NCBI RefSeq assembly: GCF_901905185.1
Contig: NZ_CABFMQ020000080.1
Coordinates: forward strand, 1 to 64,000
Source: Methylocella tundrae
Lineage (GTDB): Bacteria > Pseudomonadota > Alphaproteobacteria > Rhizobiales > Beijerinckiaceae
DNA: 64,000 nt
Direction: 5' to 3'
The notes under the pieces are model-generated. The model saw nothing but the letters and a program-made list of their open reading frames with translations. It had not been told where the DNA came from and ran no database searches. Positions 27,207-36,035 of this stretch are shown here, piece after piece (the stretch's first letter is position 1; every line of letters begins with the position of its first letter). The position numbers and the translations under genes are program-made.

Positions 27207-27428
27207 ATGGACAAATTCGATCGACCGCGCGAAATCATAGAATTCTGCCTGAAGCCTTTGAACCTTCCGACTTCGTCGGAAGAATATAAGGAAGTCTATC
27301 GCCGGCTCGAACATGTGATCAAAACCTATCAATTGATGATCATTAAGGAGAAAATGCCGGTCGCCGTCGACTTCTCGAAGATGAAAACGATAACCATCAA
27401 CGAAGCCGCTCACGGCGACGACGGCTGA
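27207..27428 (+). CDS. Small hypothetical protein, soluble
   Basis: A 73-residue, mostly helical, charged protein (MDKFDRPREIIEFCLKPLN, then EEYKEVYRRLEHVIK) ending in acidic DDG. No signal peptide or membrane segment. An excellent AAAAGGAG ribosome site precedes the ATG and a possible promoter lies just upstream, so it is very likely a real gene. I do not recognise the family. It is flanked by the symporter and by a tandem-repeat region. Confidence 0.75.
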   Translation: MDKFDRPREIIEFCLKPLNLPTSSEEYKEVYRRLEHVIKTYQLMIIKEKMPVAVDFSKMKTITINEAAHGDDG

Positions 27429-27486
27429 GCGCTGCGGCGTTTATTTCGGCGCCGGAAAATCGGCGCCTGCGCAAGGCCTCGAGGCC

Positions 27487-27532
27487 AGGGTCTTGGCGCC
27501 CCAGGGTCTTGGCGCCCCAGGATCTTGGGGCC
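27487..27532. repeat. Short tandem repeat, 16-bp unit
   Basis: AGGGTCTTGGCGCCCC occurs at 27487-27502 and exactly again at 27503-27518, followed by a third degenerate copy (AGGATCTTGGGGCC) to 27532. It is intergenic, before the FAD monooxygenase gene. Confidence 0.8.
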
Positions 27533-27703
27533 AAAGAGCGGCGGCTTATGGCGTCGCTGACGCCAGCGGCGGTTTCGCGCTACCCGGCCTCGCGGCCGCT
27601 CGATCGTGAAGCGCCCTGAGGTTGAGCCGTGCTGGCGAGACGGCCGCGCGGTTTTGCGTCGGGATTGCTGATCTTCGGCTGAGACAACGATCGGAAGCAG
27701 AAG

Positions 27704-28987
27704 ATGGACGACGCCACGCAGGCCCCGACGCCGCAAAGCCCTCCACCCCCGCAAGATCTGACGTGCCGGTGCTGCGTCGTCGGCGGTGGCCCGGCGGGCA
27801 TGATGCTCGGCCTTCTCTTTGCCCGTGCGGGGGTCGATGTCGTCGTCATCGAAAAGCACGCTGATTTTCTGCGTGATTTTCGCGGCGACACCATCCATCC
27901 TTCAACGCTCGAGGCCCTGAACGATCTCGGCCTCCTCGACGAGTTCCTCACCCTGCCGCATCAGGAAGCGCGCCGCCTCGAGGGCCGGGTCGGCGACGTC
28001 ACAATCCCCATCGCCGATTTTTCTCATCTGCCGACACGCGCGAAATTCATCGCCTTTATGCCGCAATGGGATTTTCTCGACTTTCTCGCCAAAAAAGCGT
28101 CGCTCTACCCGCATTTCAGGCTCCTGATGTCGACGGAAGCGGTGGGCCTCCTCAAGGATGGTTCAAGGATCGCGGGCGTCGCCGCCAAGAAACAAACCGG
28201 CGCGCTGACGATCCGCGCGGATCTCACGATCGGCGCGGATGGGCGCCATTCGCGCATTCGGGACGCGGCCGGCTTCGTCCCGCTGAACATCGGAGCGCCG
28301 ATGGACGTGCTGTGGTTCAGGCTTTCGCGCCGCGCCGACGACGAGAGCGAGGCGTTCGGCCGGATGGACGCCGGACAAATTCTCGTCCTGATCAATCGCG
28401 GCGGCCATTGGCAATGCGGCTATGTCATTCCCAAAGGCTCAGCTGACGTTCTCAAGGCCGCCGGCATCGACAATCTGCGCAAAAAGATCGCAGCGCTTGC
28501 GCCTTTCCTCGGCGACCGGGTCGCGGAGCTCGCAAGCTTCGATGACGTCAAGCTTTTGAGCGTCGCGGTCGATCGCCTGCCGCTCTGGCACAAGCCGGGG
28601 CTTTTGTGCATCGGCGACGCCGCTCACGCCATGTCTCCGGTCGGCGGCGTCGGGATCAATCTGGCGATCCAGGACGCCATCGCAACGGCCAATCTCCTTT
28701 CGGTTCCTTTGCTCGACCAGCCTCGTCCGCCGGACGAATGTCTTGCCAAAGTTCAGGCAAGGCGCGAATTTCCGACCAAAGCGACGCAGGCGCTGCAAGT
28801 CTTTATCCAAAGCAAGGTGATTTCACGCGTTCTGGCGGGAAGCGGCAAGATGCAGCCCGCTTGGTTCCTGCGCCTCTTCATCATCGCGCCGCTGCTGCGG
28901 CGTCTGCCGGCGCGCGTCATCGGCCTCGGTGTCAGGCCGGAGCGCGTCGCCTCGCCGGCAGCCTCGCAGGAACGGCGCTCAGCTTGA
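27704..28987 (+). CDS. FAD-dependent monooxygenase, UbiH/PHBH fold
   Basis: A 427-residue flavoprotein hydroxylase of the p-hydroxybenzoate hydroxylase fold. The Rossmann GGGPAGMMLGLLFAR follows CCVV at about residues 24-40, then IEKH, FRGDTIHPSTLEAL, the IGADGRHSRIR (DG) motif and the late CIGDAAHAMSPVGGVGINLAIQDA (GD) motif. Possible roles are ring hydroxylation in catabolism or ubiquinone synthesis; neither is shown by neighbours, as it is monocistronic. Its N-terminus (PTPQSPPPPQ) is unstructured. Confidence 0.85.
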   Translation: MDDATQAPTPQSPPPPQDLTCRCCVVGGGPAGMMLGLLFARAGVDVVVIEKHADFLRDFRGDTIHPSTLEALNDLGLLDEFLTLPHQEARRLEGRVGDVTIPIADFSHLPTRAKFIAFMPQWDFLDFLAKKASLYPHFRLLMSTEAVGLLKDGSRIAGVAAKKQTGALTIRADLTIGADGRHSRIRDAAGFVPLNIGAPMDVLWFRLSRRADDESEAFGRMDAGQILVLINRGGHWQCGYVIPKGSADVLKAAGIDNLRKKIAALAPFLGDRVAELASFDDVKLLSVAVDRLPLWHKPGLLCIGDAAHAMSPVGGVGINLAIQDAIATANLLSVPLLDQPRPPDECLAKVQARREFPTKATQALQVFIQSKVISRVLAGSGKMQPAWFLRLFIIAPLLRRLPARVIGLGVRPERVASPAASQERRSA

Positions 28988-29182
28988 CGGTTTCCTTTGG
29001 GGAAGGTCGATCGGCCAGGCTTGCGCCATAATCTCGCTGCATCGTCGCGCGACATTAGGCGCTTGAGCATGGCCCTTCCCAATTGCGCCCGCGCGGGATA
29101 GGAAAAGAGAGGCCCTGATAGCGTCGGCGGCCGGGGACGAAAAGCCCGGCCTTGGCTGTTTGGCGCTGTCACGTTGAAGCGA

Positions 29183-30883
29183 ATGTCGAAACCGATGGAC
29201 CTCAAGATCCAAGGCCTCGCGCAATCGGCGGGCGGGCGCGTGCGCAGGGAAAAGAGCGGATTGCGCCATTCGGCCGCCGCCCTGATCCTCGCCGCATTGG
29301 GCTGCCTCGCCGCCCTGCGCGCTGTCGCCGCGCCCTCCTTGCTGATCGAATTGAACTCCGGCGACGTGCTCTATCAGGATCACGCGACGCAGCCCTGGTT
29401 TCCAGCCTCGCTGACAAAGCTGATGACAGTCTATGTCGCGCTGAAAGCCGTGCAGGACCATCGCATCTCGCTTGATACGCCGCTGACCGTTTCCGCGCGG
29501 GCGAGCGCAATGCCGCCCTCCAAGATGGCGTTCCGGCCCGGCACGCTTGTTACGCTCGATACAGCCTTGAAGATATTGATGGTGAAGTCGGCCAATGACG
29601 TCGCGGTCACTGTCGCCGAAGGCGTTTCGGGCTCCGTCGAGGCCTTCGCCGGCGAGATGAACGCCGCCGCTTCTTCGCTCGGCCTGCAGCAATCCCATTT
29701 CGTCAATCCAAACGGCCTGCCGGATCCCAACCATTATTCCTCCGCGCGCGACCTCGCGGTGCTGGCGCGGGCGCTCTATCTGTCCTTCCCGGAACATGCT
29801 GATCTCTTCGACATCGGCGCCCTGGAGATGGACGGGAGAGTCATCACCAATCACAACAATCTGCTGGGGCGCTATCCTGGCGTTGACGGCATGAAGACCG
29901 GCTTTACCTGCGCCGCAGGCTTCAACGTCGTCGCCAGCGCGACCCAGGGCGGCAAAAAGCTGATCGCCGTCGTTCTCGGAGCGCCGAACGTCGCCTTGCG
30001 CACCATCAAGGCGGCGGCCCTGTTCGATCGCGGCTTTGCCGGGATCGATCGCCCCTCGGGAACGCTCGCAGGGCTTTCCCTGCAGGGTGGCGCGCCGCCG
30101 GACATGGGCAACGCGGTGTGCCGCAATCGCGGCCGGGCGATTGCCGAGTTCAGCGCCGAGAATGAGCAACTGATCGCGCCCCTTGAGGCCGCCAACAGCC
30201 AGGCTTTCGCCTCCACGCAAGGAAGCGCCTTTTACAGTTCAAGCGCGCTTTCGAGGATGTCGCCGATGGCGACCCGCATCACTCTCGTGCCGGCGCCAAC
30301 GTTCGAGCCCGTGCCGATCGCGATCGCTGGCTATGCCGCGCCAGCGTCGGTCGCGCGCGGCGCCCCCGCCAACACGCAGACCCCGCCGGCGGTCAGCGCC
30401 TACGCGCCGGCCGTCAGCCCCGCGCTGGCGGCGACCAGCGCACAGTTGAAGCCGGACGACCAGGCTCTGCCCATGAAGGGAGGCGCGAAGCCTTCTCGCC
30501 ATGCCAGAGCCCTGGCGGCGCGCCATCTGGCCGCGGCGCAGGCGGCGCGAAGGGAAACACACGGCAAAATCGCCGAGGCGTCCTCCAAAAAGACAAAAAC
30601 AGCGCATCACGGCCACGCAGGCGCGGCGCAGACGGCTGATGCGGTGGGCGACGCCGACGCGGCGAGCGCGGTCAAGCCGGGCCGGGCCGCAAAGGGCAGG
30701 CACGGCAAGGACAAAGCGGCTCACATAAAGAGCGCGGAAACGCCGGCGCCGTCTGGTAAAACGAAGGCGCAGGGCCATCTCAAGCAACAGCCGGCGAAAA
30801 CATCTTCGGCGAAAGCGAACAGCGCCGAAGCCGCCCCAAAAGCAGGCCAGGCCGGCGCCAAAAAGGCTGAAACCTCCGAATGA
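29183..30883 (+). CDS. D-alanyl-D-alanine carboxypeptidase, S11 family, with long basic tail
   Basis: A penicillin-binding protein trimming the terminal D-Ala of peptidoglycan peptides. In the 566-residue product the signal/anchor segment is at about residues 28-50, SLTK at 76-79, SAN at 136-138 and KTG at 238-240, all three active-site motifs intact. After about residue 330 there is a tail of more than 200 residues, first Ala/Pro-rich, then rich in Lys, His and Ala, likely disordered and possibly wall-associated. The start is the ATG at 29183; a TTG at 29174 or ATG at 29195 are alternatives. Its stop overlaps the next gene's ATG (ATGA). Confidence 0.9.
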   Translation: MSKPMDLKIQGLAQSAGGRVRREKSGLRHSAAALILAALGCLAALRAVAAPSLLIELNSGDVLYQDHATQPWFPASLTKLMTVYVALKAVQDHRISLDTPLTVSARASAMPPSKMAFRPGTLVTLDTALKILMVKSANDVAVTVAEGVSGSVEAFAGEMNAAASSLGLQQSHFVNPNGLPDPNHYSSARDLAVLARALYLSFPEHADLFDIGALEMDGRVITNHNNLLGRYPGVDGMKTGFTCAAGFNVVASATQGGKKLIAVVLGAPNVALRTIKAAALFDRGFAGIDRPSGTLAGLSLQGGAPPDMGNAVCRNRGRAIAEFSAENEQLIAPLEAANSQAFASTQGSAFYSSSALSRMSPMATRITLVPAPTFEPVPIAIAGYAAPASVARGAPANTQTPPAVSAYAPAVSPALAATSAQLKPDDQALPMKGGAKPSRHARALAARHLAAAQAARRETHGKIAEASSKKTKTAHHGHAGAAQTADAVGDADAASAVKPGRAAKGRHGKDKAAHIKSAETPAPSGKTKAQGHLKQQPAKTSSAKANSAEAAPKAGQAGAKKAETSE

Positions 30884-32145
30884 ACGAACCATCCGTCATG
30901 ACGTCAGGAGCGCCGGGGTCGAGCGCCGGTCAAGACGTGGCTCAGCGAAGCGCGAATCACGCCGCTCCCGAGGCGCGCCGACCGCCGGCGCCATTTCCGC
31001 TGACCGTCATCACCGGGTTTCTCGGCGCCGGCAAAACCACATTGTTAAATCGTCTGCTGCGGGATCCTGCCCTTTCGGACACGCTGGTCATCATCAATGA
31101 ATTTGGTGAAATTGGCCTCGATCACCTTCTGGTCGAACAGGCCGGCGACGACATGCTCGTCATGACATCGGGCTGTGTTTGCTGCTCCATTCGCGGCGAC
31201 CTCATAACGACGCTCGAAGACGTCTTGCGCCGGCGCGACAATGGGCGCATCACCCCGTTCAAACGCGTCATCATCGAGACGACGGGGCTAGCCGATCCGG
31301 CGCCGGTCCTCCATACCATCATGTATCATCCCTATCTCATGCTGCGGTTCCGGCTCGACGGCGTCGTAACCCTGATCGACGCGGTGAACGGAGCCGCGAC
31401 GCTCGACGCGCATGAAGAAGCGGTCAAGCAGGCCGCCATGGCCGACCGGCTGGTTATCGCCAAGACCGACCTCCTCGAGGGCGAGGCCGGCGCCCGCGCT
31501 TCCGCCGACCTTCGCGCGCGCCTGTCACGGCTCAATCCCGGCGCCCGCGTCATCGACGCGGCGAAGGGCGAGGCGACCCCCGCGGCGCTCCTCGACGCGG
31601 GACTCTATGATCCGGAGCGCAAGACGCTCGAGGTTCGGCGATGGCTGAACGCCGAGGCGTTTTCCCAGCGGTCCGAAGGCGCGACCGCGCATCATCACGA
31701 TGATGATGGGGAAGACCATCATCACGATCATGGCGGTCACGAGCCGCGCGACGTCAACCGTCACGACGCCCGCATCCGCGCCTTCTGCATGCGTTCAGAC
31801 GCGCCGATCGCGCCCGCCGCCTTCGATCTCTTTCTCGAGCTCCTGCGCAATGCGCATGGGCCGAGTCTGCTGCGCGTCAAGGGCATCGTCGCCCTTGACG
31901 ATGATTTGTCGCGGCCGGTCGTCATTCATGGCGTGCAGCACGTGTTTCATCCGCCCGCGCGGCTGCCGGCGTGGCCGGATGACGACCACGCAACGCGCAT
32001 CGTCTTCATCCTGCGGGACATGGATCCGGCGTTCGTCGAGGGGATGTGGAAGGCCTTTGCCGGCGTCCCCGATCTTGACCGCGCCGACGCTGCGGCGCTG
32101 GGAAATAATCCTCTCGCGCCTACAAAGACCGGGCTCCTTGCATAA
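30880..32145 (+). CDS. CobW/COG0523-family GTPase, putative metallochaperone
   Basis: A 421-residue G3E GTPase. Walker A GFLGAGKTT is at 46-54, the metal-binding CVCC at 99-102 (GCVCCSIRGD), and a NKxD-like AKTD later, followed by a His/Asp-rich loop at about 270-288 and the C-terminal CobW domain (MRSDAPIAPAAFD onward). Such proteins insert or traffic zinc, nickel or cobalt. No cobalt-chelatase or nitrile hydratase gene is adjacent, so the metal and client are unknown. Overlaps dacC-type gene by 4 bases. Confidence 0.9.
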   Translation: MNEPSVMTSGAPGSSAGQDVAQRSANHAAPEARRPPAPFPLTVITGFLGAGKTTLLNRLLRDPALSDTLVIINEFGEIGLDHLLVEQAGDDMLVMTSGCVCCSIRGDLITTLEDVLRRRDNGRITPFKRVIIETTGLADPAPVLHTIMYHPYLMLRFRLDGVVTLIDAVNGAATLDAHEEAVKQAAMADRLVIAKTDLLEGEAGARASADLRARLSRLNPGARVIDAAKGEATPAALLDAGLYDPERKTLEVRRWLNAEAFSQRSEGATAHHHDDDGEDHHHDHGGHEPRDVNRHDARIRAFCMRSDAPIAPAAFDLFLELLRNAHGPSLLRVKGIVALDDDLSRPVVIHGVQHVFHPPARLPAWPDDDHATRIVFILRDMDPAFVEGMWKAFAGVPDLDRADAAALGNNPLAPTKTGLLA

Positions 32146-32210
32146 ATCACCGCTTGAAACCCGGCGCGCGATGACTAAGTAACGTAGTTGGCGGCTTATC
32201 CGGGAAAGGC

Positions 32211-32492
32211 ATGGCCGAGACGCAGCGGGTCGATAAATGGCTGTGGTTCGCCCGAGTGGTGAAGACTCGGACGCTTGCGGCTCGCCTCATCTCGTCCGGG
32301 CATGTTCGCATCAATGCGCGGCGTATTGATGCGCCAGCCAAGCCAGTCGCTCCCGGAGACGTCCTGACCATCGCGCTGGAACAGCAGGTTCGTGTGCTGA
32401 AGGTGCTGCATCCGGGGACCCGGCGCGGCGGATATCCTGAAGCGCGCCTTCTATTTGAGGATTTGACCGGCGGAACCGCCGCGCAAGACTGA
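32211..32492 (+). CDS. S4-domain RNA-binding protein, Hsp15-like
   Basis: A 93-residue protein whose first 60 residues are an S4 RNA-binding domain (RVDKWLWFARVVKTR, then GHVRINARRI, then PGDVLTIAL). E. coli Hsp15 (HslR), the closest model, binds stalled 50S subunits carrying nascent peptides. It sits 65 bases after the COG0523 gene and before fdxA and carD, an order common in Hyphomicrobiales. Confidence 0.88.
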   Translation: MAETQRVDKWLWFARVVKTRTLAARLISSGHVRINARRIDAPAKPVAPGDVLTIALEQQVRVLKVLHPGTRRGGYPEARLLFEDLTGGTAAQD

Positions 32493-32752
32493 TCTATGGG
32501 GCTGCAGGGCGGCGTCGCGACGAACGCCTGCGGCGATTGGCCTGCAACCATGCCTTGATTATCTGGCGCAAAGCCGCTAGTGGGTCCATCCCGCCCGCGT
32601 GGCGAGTTAATCGATCTTTCAATCAGTCATTGTGGTGATTTTGCCGGAATCAAAGGTTCGCGCCAAGCTCGACGGCGCCGTGATTGGGCGCTGAGCGAAT
32701 CCTGGTTGCATCGCCGTAGGTTCGCTGGCTTTGGCCGCGAAGGAGCATGATG

Positions 32753-33091
32753 ATGGCCTATGTCGTCCTGGAGAATTGCATCAAGTGCAAATACATGGAT
32801 TGCGTGGAGGTGTGTCCGGTAGACTGCTTCTATGAAGGCGAAAACATGCTCGTTATCCATCCGGACGAATGCATTGACTGCGGCGTCTGCGAACCCGAAT
32901 GCCCCGCCGAAGCGATCAAGCCGGACACCGAGCAGGGGATCGAACAGTGGATTCAGCTGAACGCAGAAATGGCGCAATCGTGGCCGAACATCACAGTGAA
33001 GCGCGAGGCGGCTCCTGACGCCAAGGCGTTCGACGGAAGACCTGGCAAATTCAAAGAGTTTTTCTCCGCCGATCCCGGCAAGGGCGATTAG
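32753..33091 (+). CDS. fdxA: Seven-iron ferredoxin FdxA
   Basis: A 112-residue ferredoxin with one [3Fe-4S] and one [4Fe-4S] cluster predicted from [17 protein letters not shown] (residues 9-25) and [12 protein letters not shown] (40-51), where family members use the same cysteine pattern. The conserved C-terminal extension ([16 protein letters not shown]) is present. Three consecutive ATGs occur; the one at 32753 lies 7 bases after AAGGAG (32740-32745). It precedes carD, as in many relatives. Electron partner unknown. Confidence 0.94.
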   Translation: MAYVVLENCIKCKYMDCVEVCPVDCFYEGENMLVIHPDECIDCGVCEPECPAEAIKPDTEQGIEQWIQLNAEMAQSWPNITVKREAAPDAKAFDGRPGKFKEFFSADPGKGD

Positions 33092-33507
33092 AGGAAGGTC
33101 GAGCGCCGCCCAGCGACGCATTAGCACGGTCCGAATTCTCTGATTGACTGACAGATGGCGCGCGGCGCCCCAGCTGGAGGAGAAGCCGGACACGGATCGA
33201 ATCTTTTGATTCTTGTCACTTTCCGTGTTATACTCAAAAAATCAATCGGAACTATGGGATTTTACGATTTTCGCCGTCATCCGTCGTCCTGACGAGGCCA
33301 TCATGCGTCAGGACGTCAATTTATGATGCTGCTCAATGTGTAAGTCTCGCCTCTTGAAGTTCGCCAGCTCATAATTGGATGATCCTCGATCACAATTCGC
33401 CCTATAGGGGCATTCACGATTTATCGTGAAGTCATTCGTCGGCGGATTCCCGGTCCGCCGATGATCAAATTGCTCCGTCTCCAAAGCGGGGCCTGAAAGG
33501 GACGCCG
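33092..33507. other. fdxA-carD intergenic region with promoter and structured leader
   Basis: About 416 bases without a gene. It holds the promoter at 33206-33234 and, downstream, two perfect hairpins: TTCACGA-ttta-TCGTGAA at 33413-33430 and TCGGCGGA-ttcccgg-TCCGCCGA at 33439-33461. If transcription starts near 33241 the carD leader is about 265 bases long and carries both. Confidence 0.6.
33206..33234 (+). promoter_or_regulatory. Sigma-70-type promoter of carD
   Basis: TTGATT at 33206-33211, a 17-base spacer, and TATACT at 33229-33234: 5 of 6 matches at each hexamer with ideal spacing, in an AT-rich stretch before an otherwise promoterless gene. Confidence 0.6.
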
Positions 33508-34875
33508 ATGAGGTCCGCCAAGAAGACCGGAAAGCCGTTCGAGACAGAAGCAGCAGATATCGCCCGCGACTCAGCGAGGCAATCGGAAAATCGAAAGACT
33601 GGGACGAAAAAGCCAAAATGCGGCGGCGAAACGAAGTCAGTCGCCGAGGGGTTCGCCGCGCAGTCGAAAGACCCGCTGCAGGCCGGAGATGTGGAAGCGG
33701 CGGGAAACGCAAAAGGAATTCGCAAGCCAAAGCGTCCGAATGTCGCTCAAGGTTCCGACGCGGCGTTCAAGCCTTTGGACCGCAAGGCGTCCGCGGTGAA
33801 GGCTCGGCTTAGGTTGGAGATCGAAACGGATGGCGAGGAGACGTCGGTCGAGATTTTCGCCGCCAGCCCTGCCGCTGCGATGGAGAAATTGACGGATTCG
33901 CCGAAAGCGAAAGATCCATCGAAAGGGAGACGATCTGCCGTTTCGGTTGAGCCGCTACCCGAAGCATTCCTCGCGGCCGGCGCTCAGCGCCAGGTCATCG
34001 TCGAATCTTCGTCCGCTCGACTGGACGTGGCCATCGTTTCGGAGGGCGGCGATCCTATCGAGGCGGAAAATTCGCCGAAAATTGGCCGAGCAGTGACCCC
34101 GGGACGGGCTGCGGCATTCCTGAATTCGATCCCGGGCGCAGACGAGCAAAAGATAGTGACCAAGAAAATCGAAAAGAGAGCACCTGTGGATTTTACAGCA
34201 GATATCGAGACGACGGCCGCGACATCGGCCCTGAGCGCAGGACAAAAGCAGAGCGAGCCGAAGCCGGCCGAAAAAGCGGCGGCGACGATCAGCAAGGCGG
34301 CCAAGGCCCCCAGCGCTGGGCGGCAGGGATTCAAGCCGAATGAGTTCATCGTCTACCCCGCGCACGGGGTCGGTCAGATCGTCGCCATCGAGGATCAGGA
34401 AGTCGCCGGCTTCAAGCTCGAATTATACGTGATCAGCTTCGTTAAGGACAAGATGATCCTGAAGGTGCCGGTTCCGAAAGTGGCGAGCGTTGGAATGCGC
34501 AAGCTGGCTGAGGCCGATGTGGTCAAGAAGGCTCTCGACACCCTGGCCGGCCGGGCGCGCATCAAGCGGACCATGTGGTCGCGCCGCGCGCAGGAGTATG
34601 AAGCCAAGATCAACTCGGGCGATCTGATCGCGATCGCCGAGGTTGTTCGCGACCTTTATCGCTCGGATGCGCAGCCGGAGCAGTCTTATTCCGAGCGCCA
34701 GCTCTATGAGGCCGCCCTCGATCGCATGGCGCGCGAAGTCGTCATCGTGCAGAAGCTGACGGAAACGGAATCGCTCAAGACCATTGAAGCGCAGCTTCAA
34801 AAAGGCCCCCGCCGCGGCAAAGCCGAAGAGATCGACGTCGAAGACGTCGATGCGGATATCGAAGAGGCTGCCTGA
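33508..34875 (+). CDS. CarD-family transcriptional regulator with 270-residue N-terminal extension
   Basis: CarD/CdnL proteins bind the RNA polymerase beta subunit and stabilise open complexes. Residues 272-430 are a complete CarD domain (RQGFKPNEFIVYPAHGVGQIV, then KMILKVPVPK, then helices rich in Arg and Tyr). The usual protein in this order is about 170-200 residues; this one has 455. The first 270 residues are low-complexity, rich in Lys, Ala, Glu and Ser, with weaker GC bias. The AAAGGGA at 33496-33502 supports the ATG at 33508. An internal start near base 34185 (GTG) would give a near-normal length and cannot be excluded. A strong terminator follows. Confidence 0.88.
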   Translation: MRSAKKTGKPFETEAADIARDSARQSENRKTGTKKPKCGGETKSVAEGFAAQSKDPLQAGDVEAAGNAKGIRKPKRPNVAQGSDAAFKPLDRKASAVKARLRLEIETDGEETSVEIFAASPAAAMEKLTDSPKAKDPSKGRRSAVSVEPLPEAFLAAGAQRQVIVESSSARLDVAIVSEGGDPIEAENSPKIGRAVTPGRAAAFLNSIPGADEQKIVTKKIEKRAPVDFTADIETTAATSALSAGQKQSEPKPAEKAAATISKAAKAPSAGRQGFKPNEFIVYPAHGVGQIVAIEDQEVAGFKLELYVISFVKDKMILKVPVPKVASVGMRKLAEADVVKKALDTLAGRARIKRTMWSRRAQEYEAKINSGDLIAIAEVVRDLYRSDAQPEQSYSERQLYEAALDRMAREVVIVQKLTETESLKTIEAQLQKGPRRGKAEEIDVEDVDADIEEAA

Positions 34876-35185
34876 GCCGTCGCGCCAGCTGCCCGGCGGT
34901 TTCTTTCTACCCTGCGATACGCCCGCCTTGCGCGGGACCTGACGAAAAGCCCGGCGAAGCGTCGGGCTTTTTTTTTGCGCTGGCGTCAACGCTCCCTCGG
35001 ACGCTCGCCCATTTAGCCCGAGACCCGAACGAGGATTTCAGCGCTGCTTTCGGTTGGCGGCCTGTCGCAGCCGCTCTTGTCGCCCTCTTGAATCGGCGCC
35101 GCCGCTCGCCATATCGAAGGAACGGCGATGGCCGCGGGACGCCTTTTGAAGGGTCCCTTGTCGAAGGCTTTTGAAAGCTTCGCTG
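34876..35185. other. Intergenic region between carD and hsp20
   Basis: About 310 bases. It contains the carD terminator at 34945-34976. Nothing else recognisable was found in 34980-35185; the promoter of the Hsp20 gene must lie there. Confidence 0.5.
34945..34976 (+). terminator. Rho-independent terminator of carD
   Basis: Stem AAAGCCCG at 34946-34953 pairs with CGGGCTTT at 34963-34970 over a 9-base loop and is followed by a run of T to 34976, about 70 bases after the carD stop. Confidence 0.9.
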
Positions 35186-35578
35186 ATGGCGCGCGGGTCG
35201 AATTCACATATCCCTTTCGTTCTTGCTTTCAGCGAGATCGAGCGGGGCTTTTCCAGAGCCGCCAACGCTCCCTTCGATGGCTACCCACCCTTTAACGTTG
35301 AAAGATTTTCGGGAGACGGGCCGGGAACCGCGCGGCTGCGCATTACACTGGCCGTTGCAGGCTTCTCCGTCGACCAGATTGAGATCGTCCATGGGCGCGA
35401 GCAACTCGTCATTCGCGGGCGTCAGCAAGATGAGCGAGAGCGATTCCATCTTCATCGGGGCATCGCGACGAGGCAGTTCCAGCGCGTCTTCATTCTAGCC
35501 GAGGCGATGCAGGTGGCGCTCGCGACTTTGGATCGCGGCCTCCTCTCTGTCGAACTGGCGCCGCGCGAGGCGGAATAG
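35186..35578 (+). CDS. Small heat-shock protein, Hsp20/IbpA type
   Basis: A 130-residue alpha-crystallin-type chaperone that holds unfolding proteins. The region from YPPFNVER, through LAVAGFSVDQIEIVHGREQLVIRGR, to FQRVFILAEAMQV has the expected beta-strand pattern and the GL-type LDRGLLSVEL near the C-terminus; it is short on the N-terminal side. The ATG at 35186 has no strong ribosome site, and a TTG at 35171 is an alternative. It precedes the DUF1150 gene, the usual partner in Hyphomicrobiales. Confidence 0.82.
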   Translation: MARGSNSHIPFVLAFSEIERGFSRAANAPFDGYPPFNVERFSGDGPGTARLRITLAVAGFSVDQIEIVHGREQLVIRGRQQDERERFHLHRGIATRQFQRVFILAEAMQVALATLDRGLLSVELAPREAE

Positions 35579-35655
35579 CGATCGAGGGCGAACAGGGGCG
35601 AGAACCCCGATGATCGCTCAGGGCAGACAATGCGTAGCAGCGAAGGAGAATTCTG

Positions 35656-35922
35656 ATGTTCAATGATGGCGACAATGAAGTTTTGGCGCCGCTGACCAAT
35701 GATCAGCTGGCAAGCCTTGGCGGCGGCCGCGTCGCTTACCTGAAGGCGATGCGGTCCGAGGAGGTGAACCGCTTGTTTCCCCAGGCGCCTGCGATGCAGC
35801 CGGGCCTCAAGCTTTTTGCGCTTCTTGCCGCGGACGGATCGCCGATCGCCGTCACCCAGTCGCGCGACGCGGCGGTGGCCAATGCGATGGAGCAGGAACT
35901 TGAAATGGTGAGCGTCCATTGA
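35656..35922 (+). CDS. DUF1150 family small protein
   Basis: An 88-residue protein matching DUF1150, a family found with hsp20 genes in alphaproteobacteria. Seen: LTNDQLASLGGGRVAYLKAM, EEVNRLFPQAP and FALLAADGSPIAVTQSRDAAVANA. AAGGAG lies just before the ATG. Function unknown; context suggests a stress-related role alongside the small heat-shock protein 77 bases upstream. Confidence 0.85.
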   Translation: MFNDGDNEVLAPLTNDQLASLGGGRVAYLKAMRSEEVNRLFPQAPAMQPGLKLFALLAADGSPIAVTQSRDAAVANAMEQELEMVSVH

Positions 35923-35972
35923 GTTTTCATGGAGGAGCGAAGGGCCGCGTCGCCGCCAAGCAAGCACAGTCT

Positions 35973-35998
35973 GGAACTTTTTCCAACGCCGTTACGTT
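35973..35998 (+). promoter_or_regulatory. Perfect EcfG-type (general stress sigma) promoter
   Basis: GGAAC at 35973-35977, 17 bases, then CGTT at 35995-35998, exactly the GGAAC-N16/17-CGTT consensus of alphaproteobacterial sigma-EcfG. The tiny membrane protein gene begins 38 bases downstream, and a strong terminator closes the transcript at 36180. Confidence 0.75.
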
Positions 35999-36035
35999 AG
36001 CCCGCGAAACCTGATGCTTTTGCGGAGGAAGTGAA

